A stretch of 64,000 bases of DNA from an uncultured Pseudomonadales bacterium (GTDB lineage: Bacteria; Pseudomonadota; Gammaproteobacteria; Pseudomonadales; Azotimanducaceae): NCBI GenBank assembly GCA_938036875.1, contig CALHVX010000072.1:27203-91202 (forward strand). Direction: 5' to 3'. The translations under genes were made by a program, and so were the position numbers. A model generated the notes under the pieces. It did not search any database, was not told the DNA's origin, and worked only from the letters and a program-made list of their open reading frames with translations. Each line of letters starts with the position of its first letter. Within the stretch, counting starts at the first letter, position 1. Shown piece after piece: positions 25,277-34,173 of this stretch.

Positions 25277-25888
25277 TTATGGTTTGATCAAGTGGGCAAA
25301 CAGCGCTTCGATCGAATCCACGACCCCAACCGCTTCAGTATGGAGATCCCCGAGCTGTTCATTTGCGTAGCGACGCTGGATGTGGCGGCTAGCAGCCCAA
25401 AGCGCAATGGCGGCGAGCCTTGCTTGGCTAACACCGTTGGTGTCGCTATCGACAAAGTCGCGCGCCAAGGACTCCGCTAGCAAATCTTCGTATTCATGGC
25501 CTATCGCGATGATATGAGTTGATACCGTGGCTACGCTCCAACGTTGGCGCACTAGGCTGCGAAATATTTTGCCATCGTCTTGGCTTACCGCGTCGCTCAT
25601 TTGTACAACCCAGGCACGCCAGCAGGCGAAGGTATTTCCTTGGCGGTCGGGTGCGGTGATGATGGCGCGGAATTCTTCGAGCAAATCTTGGTCACCAGCG
25701 GTGGCCAGCTCTTGTTTGGATCGAAAGTGTCGGTACAAGGTTTGGACGTGTAAGCCGGCCTTTTCTGCAACTTGTTCTAAAGTTGTTTCTTGGTAGCCGT
25801 TGTTTGCAAACAATTCCATGGCGGCCTGGATCAGGGTGGCTCGTGTTTGAGCCTTGCGCTTTTCACGCAAAGGAAATTGAGTTGCCAT
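25277..25888 (-). CDS. TetR-family transcriptional regulator
   Basis: 203 residues. The N-terminal 60 residues form the TetR helix-turn-helix: RATLIQAAMELFANNGYQETTLEQVAEKAGLHVQTLYRHFRSKQEL. The remaining helical region is the ligand-binding domain and has no diagnostic motif. Upstream of the start (25889-25989) lie two TCTAAAC copies (25897-25903 and 25914-25920), a weak operator candidate. It lies 101 bp behind the phosphotriesterase-like gene on the same strand and is convergent with the catabolic block, either of which it might control. Confidence 0.9.
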   Translation of the reverse strand: MATQFPLREKRKAQTRATLIQAAMELFANNGYQETTLEQVAEKAGLHVQTLYRHFRSKQELATAGDQDLLEEFRAIITAPDRQGNTFACWRAWVVQMSDAVSQDDGKIFRSLVRQRWSVATVSTHIIAIGHEYEDLLAESLARDFVDSDTNGVSQARLAAIALWAASRHIQRRYANEQLGDLHTEAVGVVDSIEALFAHLIKP

Positions 25889-25989
25889 GATCCGAGTCTA
25901 AACCTAAAACTATTCTAAACACACTCCCAAACCTACAAATGTTCTAGATTTATGTCAATTCGCTATAGAAAACATTGGTTTTATAGTCT

Positions 25990-26946
25990 TTAAGAATTGC
26001 CGCTCAAAAATCGTCGCGGGTTATGGACAAACAACGTTTTTATATCGGCATCACTTGCGCCCATCTCCAGCAGTTGGGGAATCACGTGCCGCTGCATGTA
26101 GAGATACTGATCGGGATTGGCTTTGGTAAAATCGTGATCAGCCGGAATGCTGCCGTCTGGTAGTTCGTTATGTATATGTAGACAAATACAATCATGTGAT
26201 GGGCAGAGCCGATCGGTAAACCCTTTATCCATCAATGCCTTCAATGTGTTTGTCCGCATGTTAGGGCTGACGTGTCGTCCGGGGTATCTATCCAATCCTA
26301 AGTACACGCCTTGATCCAACAGCCAGCTGAGATATTCGGTGTCCGTGGTGTCATTGCTGTGATCAATTTTTACTTTGGTGAGATCCACCCCTTCCTCTTT
26401 AAAGATCTTAATTTGCCGGCGGCCAACCTGGCCGGTGGGGTAGGAGTGGACCATGATGGGTAGGCCTGTCTCTAAGTGCGCGCGAGCAACAGCTCGAGCC
26501 ATAGTTTCTAATGGTGCGGTGACGCCGTCGGCGTCCGCTGCGCACTTCAACATGCCGGCTTTGACGTCAGTGCCACGAAAGCCCTCTTGGATGTCGCGGA
26601 TAAACTCTCGGGCCATTTGATCTGCACCAACACCCCACATAAAGCGTGGAACATCCAGCCACCAGCCAGTGACGTTGATCAGGTTAACGCCAGAGGCGGC
26701 TGATACCGTCTTAAGTAGCTCGGGTGAGCGGCCAAGATCAAAGGTGGTGGCATCCACCATGGTGTCTATACCGGCAGCTTTGGCTTTCTTTAAAGAGGCA
26801 ATGGCGCGTTGTTCTCGGTTAGGTCCCATTAAGTCTGGATAGCTTTGCAGCAAGCCGCTGGCGCAGACCATGACGTGCTCGTGCATCAAGGTAAAACCTA
26901 AGTCTTCTGCTTGGATCGGTCCAAGCACACTATTGATTTGGCTCAT
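25990..26946 (-). CDS. phosphotriesterase-family metal hydrolase
   Basis: 318 residues. GFTLMHEHVMV has the N-terminal HxH metal ligands (22-24) of phosphotriesterase homologues. The next elements are VDATTFDLGRSPELLKTVSAASGVNLINVTGWW, the lysine candidate in AGMLKCAADADGVT, PIMVHSYPTGQVGRRQI, KIDHSNDTTDTEYLSWLLDQG and LCPSHDC. The family includes lactonases, phosphotriesterases and resiniferatoxin-binding-type proteins. The true substrate is unknown, and lactone is as likely as an organophosphate, which fits a neighbourhood with a Baeyer-Villiger enzyme (inference). Divergent from the symporter gene. Confidence 0.87.
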   Translation of the reverse strand: MSQINSVLGPIQAEDLGFTLMHEHVMVCASGLLQSYPDLMGPNREQRAIASLKKAKAAGIDTMVDATTFDLGRSPELLKTVSAASGVNLINVTGWWLDVPRFMWGVGADQMAREFIRDIQEGFRGTDVKAGMLKCAADADGVTAPLETMARAVARAHLETGLPIMVHSYPTGQVGRRQIKIFKEEGVDLTKVKIDHSNDTTDTEYLSWLLDQGVYLGLDRYPGRHVSPNMRTNTLKALMDKGFTDRLCPSHDCICLHIHNELPDGSIPADHDFTKANPDQYLYMQRHVIPQLLEMGASDADIKTLFVHNPRRFLSGNS

Positions 26947-27075
26947 CTTAGTTTCCTGTGCATGTTTTAAGCGTGTCCGTAAACCGCGTAGATGCAGTAA
27001 ACTGATGTTTTAAGACTAACCGCCCCGCTATGCACAAGCTATGTTGAAAACGAACAGGCAAACCGGAACCTTGGT

Positions 27076-28551
27076 ATGAACTCCGGTTTGGGTTGGATCG
27101 ATGCGCTGGTGATTTTGGCTTTAATGGCTGGAGTGACTTGGCTTGGACATCGCCTGAGCGGCAGTATCAGCGACCGACGCGCTTTTTTTCAGGCGGATGG
27201 CGGCTTGCCTTGGTGGGCGGTATCCGCCAGCGTGGTGGCCACCTTGGTGAGTTCCGTTACCTTTATCTCGGTGCCTGCAGCGGTGTTTCGCGAAGGGGGC
27301 AACCTCACCTATTTTCAAGTGGTCATCGGCCTTGCTATCGGTAAGCTTGCCATCGCCTGGCTATTGGCGAAGCCTTTTTACCTCAGCACCGGGGTTAACA
27401 GTACCTATGGCTATATCGGTGCGCGTATGGACCGGGTCACTGGTGAGCTATCAATGTTGCTGGGTTTGCTGCTAAACGTAATCAACAGTGGGGTTAAGCT
27501 GCTTACCGCAAGCTTGGTGCTGGATGTGATCACAGGCTGGGGTTTGCCGGGTTGCACTGGGTTTATGTTGGGTTTTGCGTTGTTGTGGAGCCTGCTTGCC
27601 GGCATCAAGACGGTTATATGGACCGACTTTCTACTGTTTATTCTGTTTGCCCTGGGCGCTGTATTTGCGCTGGCTTTTATGGGTTTGCAGTTGGAGGGCA
27701 GCATTGCAGAAAACCTACAGTGGCTGGATGATCAAGCAAGGCTAGTGCTGTTCGACTTTGATACAGACCCAACATCACGCTACACCATTTGGGCCGGTGT
27801 GCTGGGTGCTATCTGTTTGTCTTTAGCTCAAGGCAGTACCCAAGGCACATGGCAGCGGGTGCGAGCTTGTCGCAGCTTAGCCGATGCCTACCGAGCCTAT
27901 AATTGGGCGGCGGCTTTTTATGTTCTGCATTTAGTGATCTTAGGGGTAGGGCTGGCATTGGTGGTGTTCTATCACCAGCAGGGCTTACCCAGCGAGGTAA
28001 GTGCCGCCTTGGTTGATCAGCCAGATCGAATCTTTCCTTATTTCATTGCAACCCAGTTACCAACTGGCGTTGCGGGTTTGTTCATCGCTGCCATCTTTGC
28101 GGCAGCTATCTCAACCTTAGATTCTACCTTGACCGAAAGTGCTGACTTAACGGTGTCGCATATCTACGAGCGCTTCATCCGCCAAGGGGCTACCGAGCAG
28201 CATTATCTGTTTGTTGCTCGATGCTGCCTGGTGTTGTGGGGCTTGGTGTTCTTTGGCGTAGCGCTGTTCTTTAGCCGCTACTCTGCGGAAGGCTTGTTAG
28301 ATTTAACCTTCAAACTGCCGAACTATTTGTATGGGGTTATCTTGGCAACCATCGTGTTGGCGCGATTAGGGATAGGGCGGTGGGCTACCTTTCTAGTTGG
28401 GGTGGTGGTGGCTTGTGCGCTGGTGGCTTGGCTTTCTGCCAACCAGGTGGCTTTCTTTTATTGGAGCCCCGTGACCGGGGCTGCCATGTTCTTCACCGTT
28501 TGGGGATTGGAGCGCAGCCGGCCGCTGCGCGATCCCGTAGTGAGGTTGTAG
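27076..28551 (+). CDS. sodium:solute symporter (SSS family)
   Basis: 491 residues with about 13 transmembrane helices. LGWIDALVILALMAGVTWLG and the following WWAVSASVVATLVSSVTFISVPAAVF match the SSS family (PutP/SGLT) start and first helices; FAAAISTLDSTLTESADLTVSHIYERF is the conserved cytoplasmic loop after helix 8. It would import a small organic solute with sodium. The substrate is not readable. It is divergent from the phosphotriesterase-like gene, and ends at the start of an 11-bp tandem repeat. Confidence 0.88.
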   Translation: MNSGLGWIDALVILALMAGVTWLGHRLSGSISDRRAFFQADGGLPWWAVSASVVATLVSSVTFISVPAAVFREGGNLTYFQVVIGLAIGKLAIAWLLAKPFYLSTGVNSTYGYIGARMDRVTGELSMLLGLLLNVINSGVKLLTASLVLDVITGWGLPGCTGFMLGFALLWSLLAGIKTVIWTDFLLFILFALGAVFALAFMGLQLEGSIAENLQWLDDQARLVLFDFDTDPTSRYTIWAGVLGAICLSLAQGSTQGTWQRVRACRSLADAYRAYNWAAAFYVLHLVILGVGLALVVFYHQQGLPSEVSAALVDQPDRIFPYFIATQLPTGVAGLFIAAIFAAAISTLDSTLTESADLTVSHIYERFIRQGATEQHYLFVARCCLVLWGLVFFGVALFFSRYSAEGLLDLTFKLPNYLYGVILATIVLARLGIGRWATFLVGVVVACALVAWLSANQVAFFYWSPVTGAAMFFTVWGLERSRPLRDPVVRL

Positions 28552-28559
28552 TGAGGTTG
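28538..28559. repeat. 11-bp tandem duplication over the symporter stop
   Basis: TAGTGAGGTTG is repeated back to back (28538-28548 and 28549-28559). The symporter stop TAG is the first codon of the second copy. Confidence 0.9.
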
Positions 28560-28577
28560 TAGTTCGGCTTCAGGGCG

Positions 28578-29198
28578 TTACTCGTAAGTTGGAGTAATAT
28601 CCCGTTCCGGCACGGGGATAGGGGCAGGCTGTTGCGCCTTAACCGCTATGTTGTTGGCCACTTGCTTAACACCGCCGACACGAGCGACGATATCACCAGC
28701 GCGCTGTCGTTCAGCATCGTCGTTAACAAAACCGCCAAGCTGCACTATGCCCCGGTTGACCTCAACTTCAATTTCTAAGGCAGCAATCTCTTTGTTTCTT
28801 GCTAACGCTGTTTTTACCCGAGCAACCAAGCCTTTGTCATCCAGGTAGCGGCCGACGCCACGATTGCTGTTGTCAGGAATGATGAGGTTGTTTTCAATTT
28901 CAACCACGCCTTTGACGCTGCGGGCGATCTCTTCTGCGCGTGCGTATTCCGCTTGGTTGTCTGCAAAGCCATTGAGTTGCACTCGGCCTTTGAACACTTC
29001 GATCTCGATGTCCAAGCCGTCGGTTGACCGGTCGGCAAGCAGCGAAGATTTGATTTTGGTGGAGATGGCGGAATCGTCCAATCGCTCCCCAATAGACTTT
29101 GTGGTGCTAGAGCCGACACAGCCGCCCAAAATCAGCAAGCTAGCCGCAAAGGCTAGGCTCATGGTGTGGATCCTGAAGTTATTGGTTGTGCGTAGCAT
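28578..29198 (-). CDS. BON-domain lipoprotein, OsmY-like
   Basis: 206 residues from ATG 29198. A signal peptide ends in the lipobox LILGGC, so the mature protein should be a lipoprotein. Two BON domains follow: about 35-105 (DSAISTKIKSSLLAD..GLDIEIEVFKGRVQLNGFADN) and about 115-190 (LVARVKTALARNKEIAALEIEVEVNRGIVQLGGFVND). BON proteins such as OsmY bind phospholipid or stabilise the outer membrane under osmotic stress. A Pro-rich tail ends the chain. An upstream ATG at 29216 is possible but puts extra residues before the signal peptide. Confidence 0.87.
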   Translation of the reverse strand: MLRTTNNFRIHTMSLAFAASLLILGGCVGSSTTKSIGERLDDSAISTKIKSSLLADRSTDGLDIEIEVFKGRVQLNGFADNQAEYARAEEIARSVKGVVEIENNLIIPDNSNRGVGRYLDDKGLVARVKTALARNKEIAALEIEVEVNRGIVQLGGFVNDDAERQRAGDIVARVGGVKQVANNIAVKAQQPAPIPVPERDITPTYE

Positions 29199-29422
29199 AT
29201 TTTTCCCCTTTGCCAATGGTTGGTGTGGTTAAGAACACTGGGTTAGTAAGGCTAGTGTACTGCCTAGGCCACATGGATTTCGACTAATTTCGGCTTTCCA
29301 GGTTCATCCCGTTTTGACCTGGCGTTGTATGAATGCCAGGATCCTTGGGGTAGATTGCCGTCCCGCGCGTTGGCGTCAGTGCTGGCATGGCGCCAGATTT
29401 TATTTTCCTAGGCTAAGTTGTT

Positions 29423-30637
29423 ATGTCTGTGCCATCTGATGTTCCTTCAGAACCCACTGTGACCCGTTGGCAATCCCCAACCATGTTGCTAGTGCTCATG
29501 AGCGTGGCTATGCCCGTAGCCTTCAATGCTTGGGCCGCATTATTGAACAATTTTGTCGTAGAGCGTGCCGCCTTTACGGGCTTAGAGATTGGAATTCTGC
29601 AAAGCCTCCGGGAAATACCAGGGTTTCTAGCATTTACCACTATCTTCGTGTTGTTGCTGATAAAAGAGCAGAGCTTTGCGGTGTTGTCGCTGGCTTTGCT
29701 TGGCTTGGGTGTGGCGCTAACCGGCTTCTTTCCTACGGAATATGGCCTGTATTTCACCACGGTTTTGATGTCTGTGGGTTTCCACTACTTTGAGGCGGTG
29801 AAGCAGTCCCTGGCAATGCAGTGGTTGTCTCATGCAGAGGCACCTCAGGTGCTCGGTCGGTTGATCGCAGTGGGTGCCATCACCTCGCTTGTTGTCTACG
29901 CCGTGCTTTGGGTTCTGTTGGAGTGGGTGGGTCTTGATTACCGCTGGAACTTCCTGCTGTTTGGTAGTGCCTGCTTGTTGTTGGCGGTGGTCATGAAGTT
30001 TGGGTTTCCACACTACTCGGCGACAACGAAGCAGAATAAATCGCTGATCTTGCGTAAACGTTATTGGCTTTATTACGGCTTAACCTTTTTGTCCGGCGGG
30101 CGACGTCAGATCTTCACCGTGTTTGCAGCCTTCTTGATGGTGGAGAAGTTTGGTTATAGCGCCAGCCAAGTGACCTTGTTGTTTTTGATCAACTACGCCT
30201 TTAACTGGGCCTTTGCCGAGAAGATTGGGGCATTGATTGGTCGGGTTGGTGAGCGTCGCGCCTTAACCTTTGAGTATGCGGGTTTGATTCTCGTGTTCAT
30301 TGCTTACGCCTTGGTTGAAAATCCCTATTTGGCGGCTGGGCTCTACGTGGTTGATCACATGTTTTTTGCTTTAGCCATCGGCATTACCACGTATTTCCAT
30401 AAAATCGCCGACCCAGCAGATCTGGCCAGCAGTGCTGGGGTGTCTTTTACCATTAACCACATTGCAGCGGTCATAGTGCCGGCGGTCTTGGGTGTAGTTT
30501 GGTTGGTTTCGCCGGCCAGCGTATTTATGGTCGGTGCGGTCTTTGCAACAGCATCGCTAGCGCTGGCTCAATGCGTGCCGCACCTAGCCGCGCCCGGCCG
30601 CGAGTTCACCTGGTCAGTGGGTTTCAGCAAAAGCTGA
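29423..30637 (+). CDS. MFS transporter
   Basis: 404 residues with about 12 transmembrane helices in two halves. The sequence starts with a short hydrophilic region, then helices from residue ~22 on. The loop NSAFxG-type MFS motif is not sharp, but the repeated pattern (LEIGILQSLREIPGFL; FGYSASQVTLLFLINYAFNWAFAEKIGALIGRVGERRALTFEY) is characteristic of MFS helices 2-3 and 8-9. No substrate-specific motif is visible. It stands alone between the BON lipoprotein (divergent) and the GFA protein downstream. Confidence 0.82.
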   Translation: MSVPSDVPSEPTVTRWQSPTMLLVLMSVAMPVAFNAWAALLNNFVVERAAFTGLEIGILQSLREIPGFLAFTTIFVLLLIKEQSFAVLSLALLGLGVALTGFFPTEYGLYFTTVLMSVGFHYFEAVKQSLAMQWLSHAEAPQVLGRLIAVGAITSLVVYAVLWVLLEWVGLDYRWNFLLFGSACLLLAVVMKFGFPHYSATTKQNKSLILRKRYWLYYGLTFLSGGRRQIFTVFAAFLMVEKFGYSASQVTLLFLINYAFNWAFAEKIGALIGRVGERRALTFEYAGLILVFIAYALVENPYLAAGLYVVDHMFFALAIGITTYFHKIADPADLASSAGVSFTINHIAAVIVPAVLGVVWLVSPASVFMVGAVFATASLALAQCVPHLAAPGREFTWSVGFSKS

Positions 30638-30722
30638 AGTAGGGTTAGGCTGCTGACATCGCGCTGTCAGCAGCAGGCGGCTAGGATTAGCCCACTATCT
30701 ACCCAATCTAAAGGAGTTTCTC

Positions 30723-31163
30723 ATGGCGCAAAACGAGCCTACTAACGAATCTGCATCCGGTCAGTGCCTGTGCGGTAGCGTCACCTTGGTCGCTAAAGGG
30801 GTTGAGACACATATACACAGCTGCCATTGCACCATGTGTCGAAAGTGGTCGGGTGGTCCGGCCTTAGCGGCTAGCGTTGCCTCGGTGGCTTTTACCGGCG
30901 AAGAGCACATAACACGCTTTGATTCCTCTGACTGGGCCCAGCGGGGCTTTTGCAACCGATGTGGCACCAACTTGTTTTACTACTTAAAGCCGGCGCAACA
31001 GTACATGTTGTGGACCGGGGTCTTTGATGATGCTGAGCAGTTCAGTCTCGCCGGTGAAATCTACATTGATGAAAAGCCGGGCGGCTACAACTTTGCAGGA
31101 GATCATCCTCGTCTCACCGGCGCTGAGTTTATGGCTAGCCTTGAGCCGCCAGCAGGTGCTTAG
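30723..31163 (+). CDS. GFA/CENP-V-family zinc protein
   Basis: 146 residues. GQCLCGSVTL, HCTMCRKWSGGP and FCNRCGTNLFYYL supply the zinc-binding cysteines of the glutathione-dependent formaldehyde-activating (GFA/CENP-V) fold. Members may handle S-hydroxymethylglutathione, but most are uncharacterised. AAGGAG precedes the ATG at good spacing. FetB follows 68 bp downstream. Confidence 0.85.
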   Translation: MAQNEPTNESASGQCLCGSVTLVAKGVETHIHSCHCTMCRKWSGGPALAASVASVAFTGEEHITRFDSSDWAQRGFCNRCGTNLFYYLKPAQQYMLWTGVFDDAEQFSLAGEIYIDEKPGGYNFAGDHPRLTGAEFMASLEPPAGA

Positions 31164-31231
31164 GCTGTTGATCTAAGGCGTTGCTGGGCCGGTGCTGTAC
31201 TATCGGGCTACCTCAATGTTTGGGTCGCTCT

Positions 31232-31969
31232 GTGAACAGCACCGTTGCGCAAATTGAATGGCTAGATATTGGTGTCGCTCTGCTGCCCATGATCTTGGTG
31301 GTAGGCTTGCTGTTTTGTTGGTCCACCCGAGGTTGGACCTCCGTCTACTCCATTGCTCGCATGCTCCTGCAGTTGGTGATGATCGGCTACTTCTTGGTCT
31401 ACATTTTTGAAGCGACGGATGCCTGGGTTGTTTGTCTTGTCTTGTCGGTCATGTTGTTGGTGGCTAGTTGGATCTCGCTAGGCCCGGTTGGTGAAAAACG
31501 CACCACCTTGTACCCTTTGGTGTTTGTCGCATTGGGCTTGGGCGGCGGATTGACCTTGCTGACGGTGACTTGGGGGGTACTGCATTTGGACCCTTGGTAT
31601 GCGCCGCGGTACATGGTGCCGCTAGCCGGGATGATCTTTGCCAACTCTATGAACACCGTCAGCTTGGCCGCAGAGCGCTACGAATCTGAATTGGCGCACA
31701 GCAAGCCGACGGACCTAGCAAAGCGAATCGCATTTCAAACCGGCATGATTCCGGTTATCAACTCCATGTTTGCCGTTGGACTGGTCGCTTTGCCGGGCAT
31801 GATGACGGGTCAAATTTTGTCAGGGGTTTCGCCCTTAGTCGCGGCGCGTTATCAGATTGTGGTGATGGCGATGTTGTTTGCCGCCTCAGGTCTCAGCGCG
31901 GCCATCTATCTGCAGCTGGTCAGCAGGGTTGGTCGACCGCGAGACAGCTCGCCCACTTTGACCTTGTGA
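31232..31969 (+). CDS. FetB-like iron exporter permease (UPF0014)
   Basis: 245 residues from GTG 31232, with seven likely transmembrane helices. PLAGMIFANSMNTVSLAAERYESEL and LPGMMTGQILSGVSPLVAARYQIVVMAMLF match the UPF0014/FetB family. In E. coli FetA (ATPase) and FetB form an exporter that lowers cytoplasmic iron under oxidative stress. No FetA-type ATPase is next to it, so it would need a distant partner. An open frame reaches back to TTG 31181; homology to E. coli FetB begins near the chosen start. Confidence 0.78.
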   Translation: MNSTVAQIEWLDIGVALLPMILVVGLLFCWSTRGWTSVYSIARMLLQLVMIGYFLVYIFEATDAWVVCLVLSVMLLVASWISLGPVGEKRTTLYPLVFVALGLGGGLTLLTVTWGVLHLDPWYAPRYMVPLAGMIFANSMNTVSLAAERYESELAHSKPTDLAKRIAFQTGMIPVINSMFAVGLVALPGMMTGQILSGVSPLVAARYQIVVMAMLFAASGLSAAIYLQLVSRVGRPRDSSPTLTL

Positions 31970-32147
31970 GCCGTAGTAACAAAGTCCTATTAACTTATTG
32001 ATATTGATATAAAACTTCTCTCCTCGGCCCAGCTGGCGATACAACTATTTGCCTCTACTAGCACGCGTTATACTTTGCCTCGGCGGGGTTTTGGGTCACA
32101 CTCAGGCTAGGTTTCACACGATCACTTTTTCTGACTATGGGGACAAC

Positions 32148-32498
32148 ATGATAATAATTGCCGGAACTATCGACCTAGAAGATCCATCTCGTATCGACGA
32201 GGCCATGGCTAAAGCAAAGCCGCTGCAGCAGGCAACGCGCGATGATGAGCCTGGCTGTCATGCCTATGTATTTTCGGTTGACCCTTGTGTTGCCGGCCGC
32301 ATTGCGGTGTATGAGTTATGGGAAGACGAAGCCTCATTGGCGGCTCATTTTGAGCACGCCAACTACCACAACATGGGTGGTCTGCTGCGTGAAATGGGTT
32401 TGGCCGGTGCGGACAACAACAAATTTCGCTGCGACTACAAAGAGCCGGTTTATGACGAAACGGCAACACCGCGAGCAGACTTCTTCACGTTGAAGTAG
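32148..32498 (+). CDS. antibiotic-biosynthesis-monooxygenase (ABM) fold protein
   Basis: 116 residues from ATG 32148 (MIIIAGTIDLED). ABM/EthD-type ferredoxin-like fold: GTIDLEDPSRIDEAMAK, GCHAYVFSVDP, VYELWEDEASLAAHFEHANY. Members act as cofactor-free monooxygenases, heme-degrading enzymes or unclassified dimers, so the reaction cannot be assigned. The frame opens upstream to 32049 without homology. An SDR gene follows 86 bp downstream, and the ACAAGAACAAC repeat lies between them. Confidence 0.8.
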   Translation: MIIIAGTIDLEDPSRIDEAMAKAKPLQQATRDDEPGCHAYVFSVDPCVAGRIAVYELWEDEASLAAHFEHANYHNMGGLLREMGLAGADNNKFRCDYKEPVYDETATPRADFFTLK

Positions 32499-32544
32499 TG
32501 ATTGGCGGGGCCGTATCAGGTGCTCGAAACTACGCGAGCTCAAT

Positions 32545-32568
32545 ACAAGAACAACAAACAAGAACAAC
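32545..32568. repeat. spaced 11-bp direct repeat before the SDR gene
   Basis: ACAAGAACAAC occurs at 32545-32555 and 32558-32568, in the gap between the ABM protein and SDR genes. No function is evident. Confidence 0.8.
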
Positions 32569-32584
32569 GACTTAGGGGAGAGAC

Positions 32585-33421
32585 ATGGCGGGACGACTAG
32601 AAGGAAAAGTGGCAGCAATCACGGGCGCGAGCAGTGGCTTCGGCATGGCGGCAGCACACCTGTTTGTAGCAGAAGGTTGCAAGGTGGTGTTGGGTGATAT
32701 CCAGCAAGATAAAGGTGAGGCGTTGGCAGCACAGCTAAGCAACTCTGCTGTGTTTGTGAACTGCAATGTGACCTCGGAAGACGATATCGCCAATTTGGTG
32801 GATACCGCGGTGAAGCACTTTGGCAAGCTGGACATCATGTACAACAACGCGGGCATCGTCGGGGCTGTTGGTCCGATTGCCACTACTCCCGCCAACGAGT
32901 GGTCGGCTACATTGGACATTCTGCTCAACGGTGTCTTCTACGGTATGAAGCACGCGGCGCGGGTCATGAAGCCACAGAAGTCTGGGTCGATCATCAGCAT
33001 GGCAAGCACGGCAGGCATCATGGGCGGCCTTGGCCCTCACGCCTACGCAGCTGCCAAGCACGCGGTTGTTGGTTTAACCAAGAATGTCGGCGCTGAATTA
33101 TGCCGTTCTGGCATTCGGGTTAACGCCATTGCACCGGCTGGAATGGCAACAGCTATGGTGGCTAATGTGTCTACTGGTGACGCTGATGCGATCGAAGAAA
33201 CCAAGAAAATTCTGGCGGATGCCTCACCGCTGATTGGTCGTCCAGGCCTTGCAGAAGATGTGGCGCAGGCGGCTTTATGGCTTGGTAGTGATGAGTCTGG
33301 CTACACCAACGGTCATACCCTGACGACCGATGCCGGGTTCACAACGGGTGCGACAGCAAACGAACCTGCGTTTGCTGAGTATCAACCTATGTTTCGAGAA
33401 GCAGGTCGTAAAGGCTTGTAA
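32585..33421 (+). CDS. short-chain dehydrogenase/reductase (SDR)
   Basis: 278 residues. TGASSGFG (13-20) binds NAD(P); YNNAGIVG and the catalytic Ser in ISMASTAGI, Tyr154 and Lys158 (YAAAK) complete the classical SDR set. It oxidises a hydroxyl or reduces a ketone of unknown identity. The LGDIQQ after the second beta strand has an Asp that favours NAD. A GGGGAGAG ribosome-binding site stands before the ATG. Probably in one transcription unit with the ABM protein. Confidence 0.92.
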   Translation: MAGRLEGKVAAITGASSGFGMAAAHLFVAEGCKVVLGDIQQDKGEALAAQLSNSAVFVNCNVTSEDDIANLVDTAVKHFGKLDIMYNNAGIVGAVGPIATTPANEWSATLDILLNGVFYGMKHAARVMKPQKSGSIISMASTAGIMGGLGPHAYAAAKHAVVGLTKNVGAELCRSGIRVNAIAPAGMATAMVANVSTGDADAIEETKKILADASPLIGRPGLAEDVAQAALWLGSDESGYTNGHTLTTDAGFTTGATANEPAFAEYQPMFREAGRKGL

Positions 33422-33477
33422 TAGAAGAAATATTTGGTTCAAACGGTGCGCTTAATGCTCTATGTGTTCAGTTGAAA

Positions 33478-33521
33478 ACTAGAGTTTAAAAACCTATAGC
33501 TTAAAAACCTAGAGTTTAAAA
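33478..33521. repeat. 15-bp tandem repeat overlapping the yceI-like stop
   Basis: About three units of ACCTAGAGTTTAAAA (33478-33491, 33492-33506, 33507-33521; the middle unit has ATAGC for AGAGT). The stop codon of the YceI-family gene (reverse strand, 33509-33511) lies in the last unit. Confidence 0.85.
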
Positions 33522-34105
33522 ACTAAGAGCGCACTAACCGGTACCGCCAGGCTGATGCCTGGCAAGCCGGCCGCTTCCCGCAACATCTCAATGCCAGCGC
33601 CCAGTTTGAAGTCTGTAGCGCGAATCACAATCGGTTGGACACTAGCCACCTGGACTTGATTGGACGCCAGGCGGGTGATGCGTAGCTCGGTTGCGATGGT
33701 GCTTTGATTGCCGTGCAGGTCCAGCAAAAACTCTTGGTTCAAACTTAGCGACTCGCCGGTGTGCAGCGCTTGAATAGGGGCCATGTCCAATTGCCCAGTC
33801 ACGATAGCCTCTGGAAACTTAGCCACTTCAAATAGCATGTGTTGCATACGCTGGTTGCGGATATCGATGGTTGTTTCGACGCTTTCTAGACTGACGGCTA
33901 GGGTCACTGTGCCGGCCTCGGTGACGTTACCGCTCAGCTCTCTAAAACGATGGACCTCAGCGACGTCCTTGGCTTTGGTGGAGATGAAATTGACGCGTGA
34001 TTGGGTATTGTCCAGCTGCCAGCCGGTCGCGGTAGAATTTAGGCTGAAAGCGATAAGGGTGGCAAACATCGCCAGAGTGATGATGGCAACTAGGATGGGT
34101 CTCAT
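33509..34105 (-). CDS. YceI-family protein
   Basis: 198 residues with an N-terminal signal/anchor (5-25). The mature part shows YceI lipocalin-like fold features: GWQLDNTQSRVNFISTKAKDVAEVHRFRELSGNVTEAG..TLAVSLESVETTIDIRNQRMQHMLFEVAKFP. Members bind isoprenoid or other hydrophobic molecules in the periplasm. The C terminus is hydrophobic (SLAVPVSALLVFKL). Start at ATG 34105. Divergent from the hypothetical gene at 34174 over a 68-bp gap. Confidence 0.88.
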   Translation of the reverse strand: MRPILVAIITLAMFATLIAFSLNSTATGWQLDNTQSRVNFISTKAKDVAEVHRFRELSGNVTEAGTVTLAVSLESVETTIDIRNQRMQHMLFEVAKFPEAIVTGQLDMAPIQALHTGESLSLNQEFLLDLHGNQSTIATELRITRLASNQVQVASVQPIVIRATDFKLGAGIEMLREAAGLPGISLAVPVSALLVFKL

Positions 34106-34173
34106 GAATGGTCTCTGCTGCTTTGGTGATCGTCAGATGATATTACCTGGGCAATTTTCGGTTGTCCTAACGG

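Noticed and set aside
32049..32147. Longer ABM protein start
   Set aside because: Homology and fold start at ATG 32148; the upstream part has no match.
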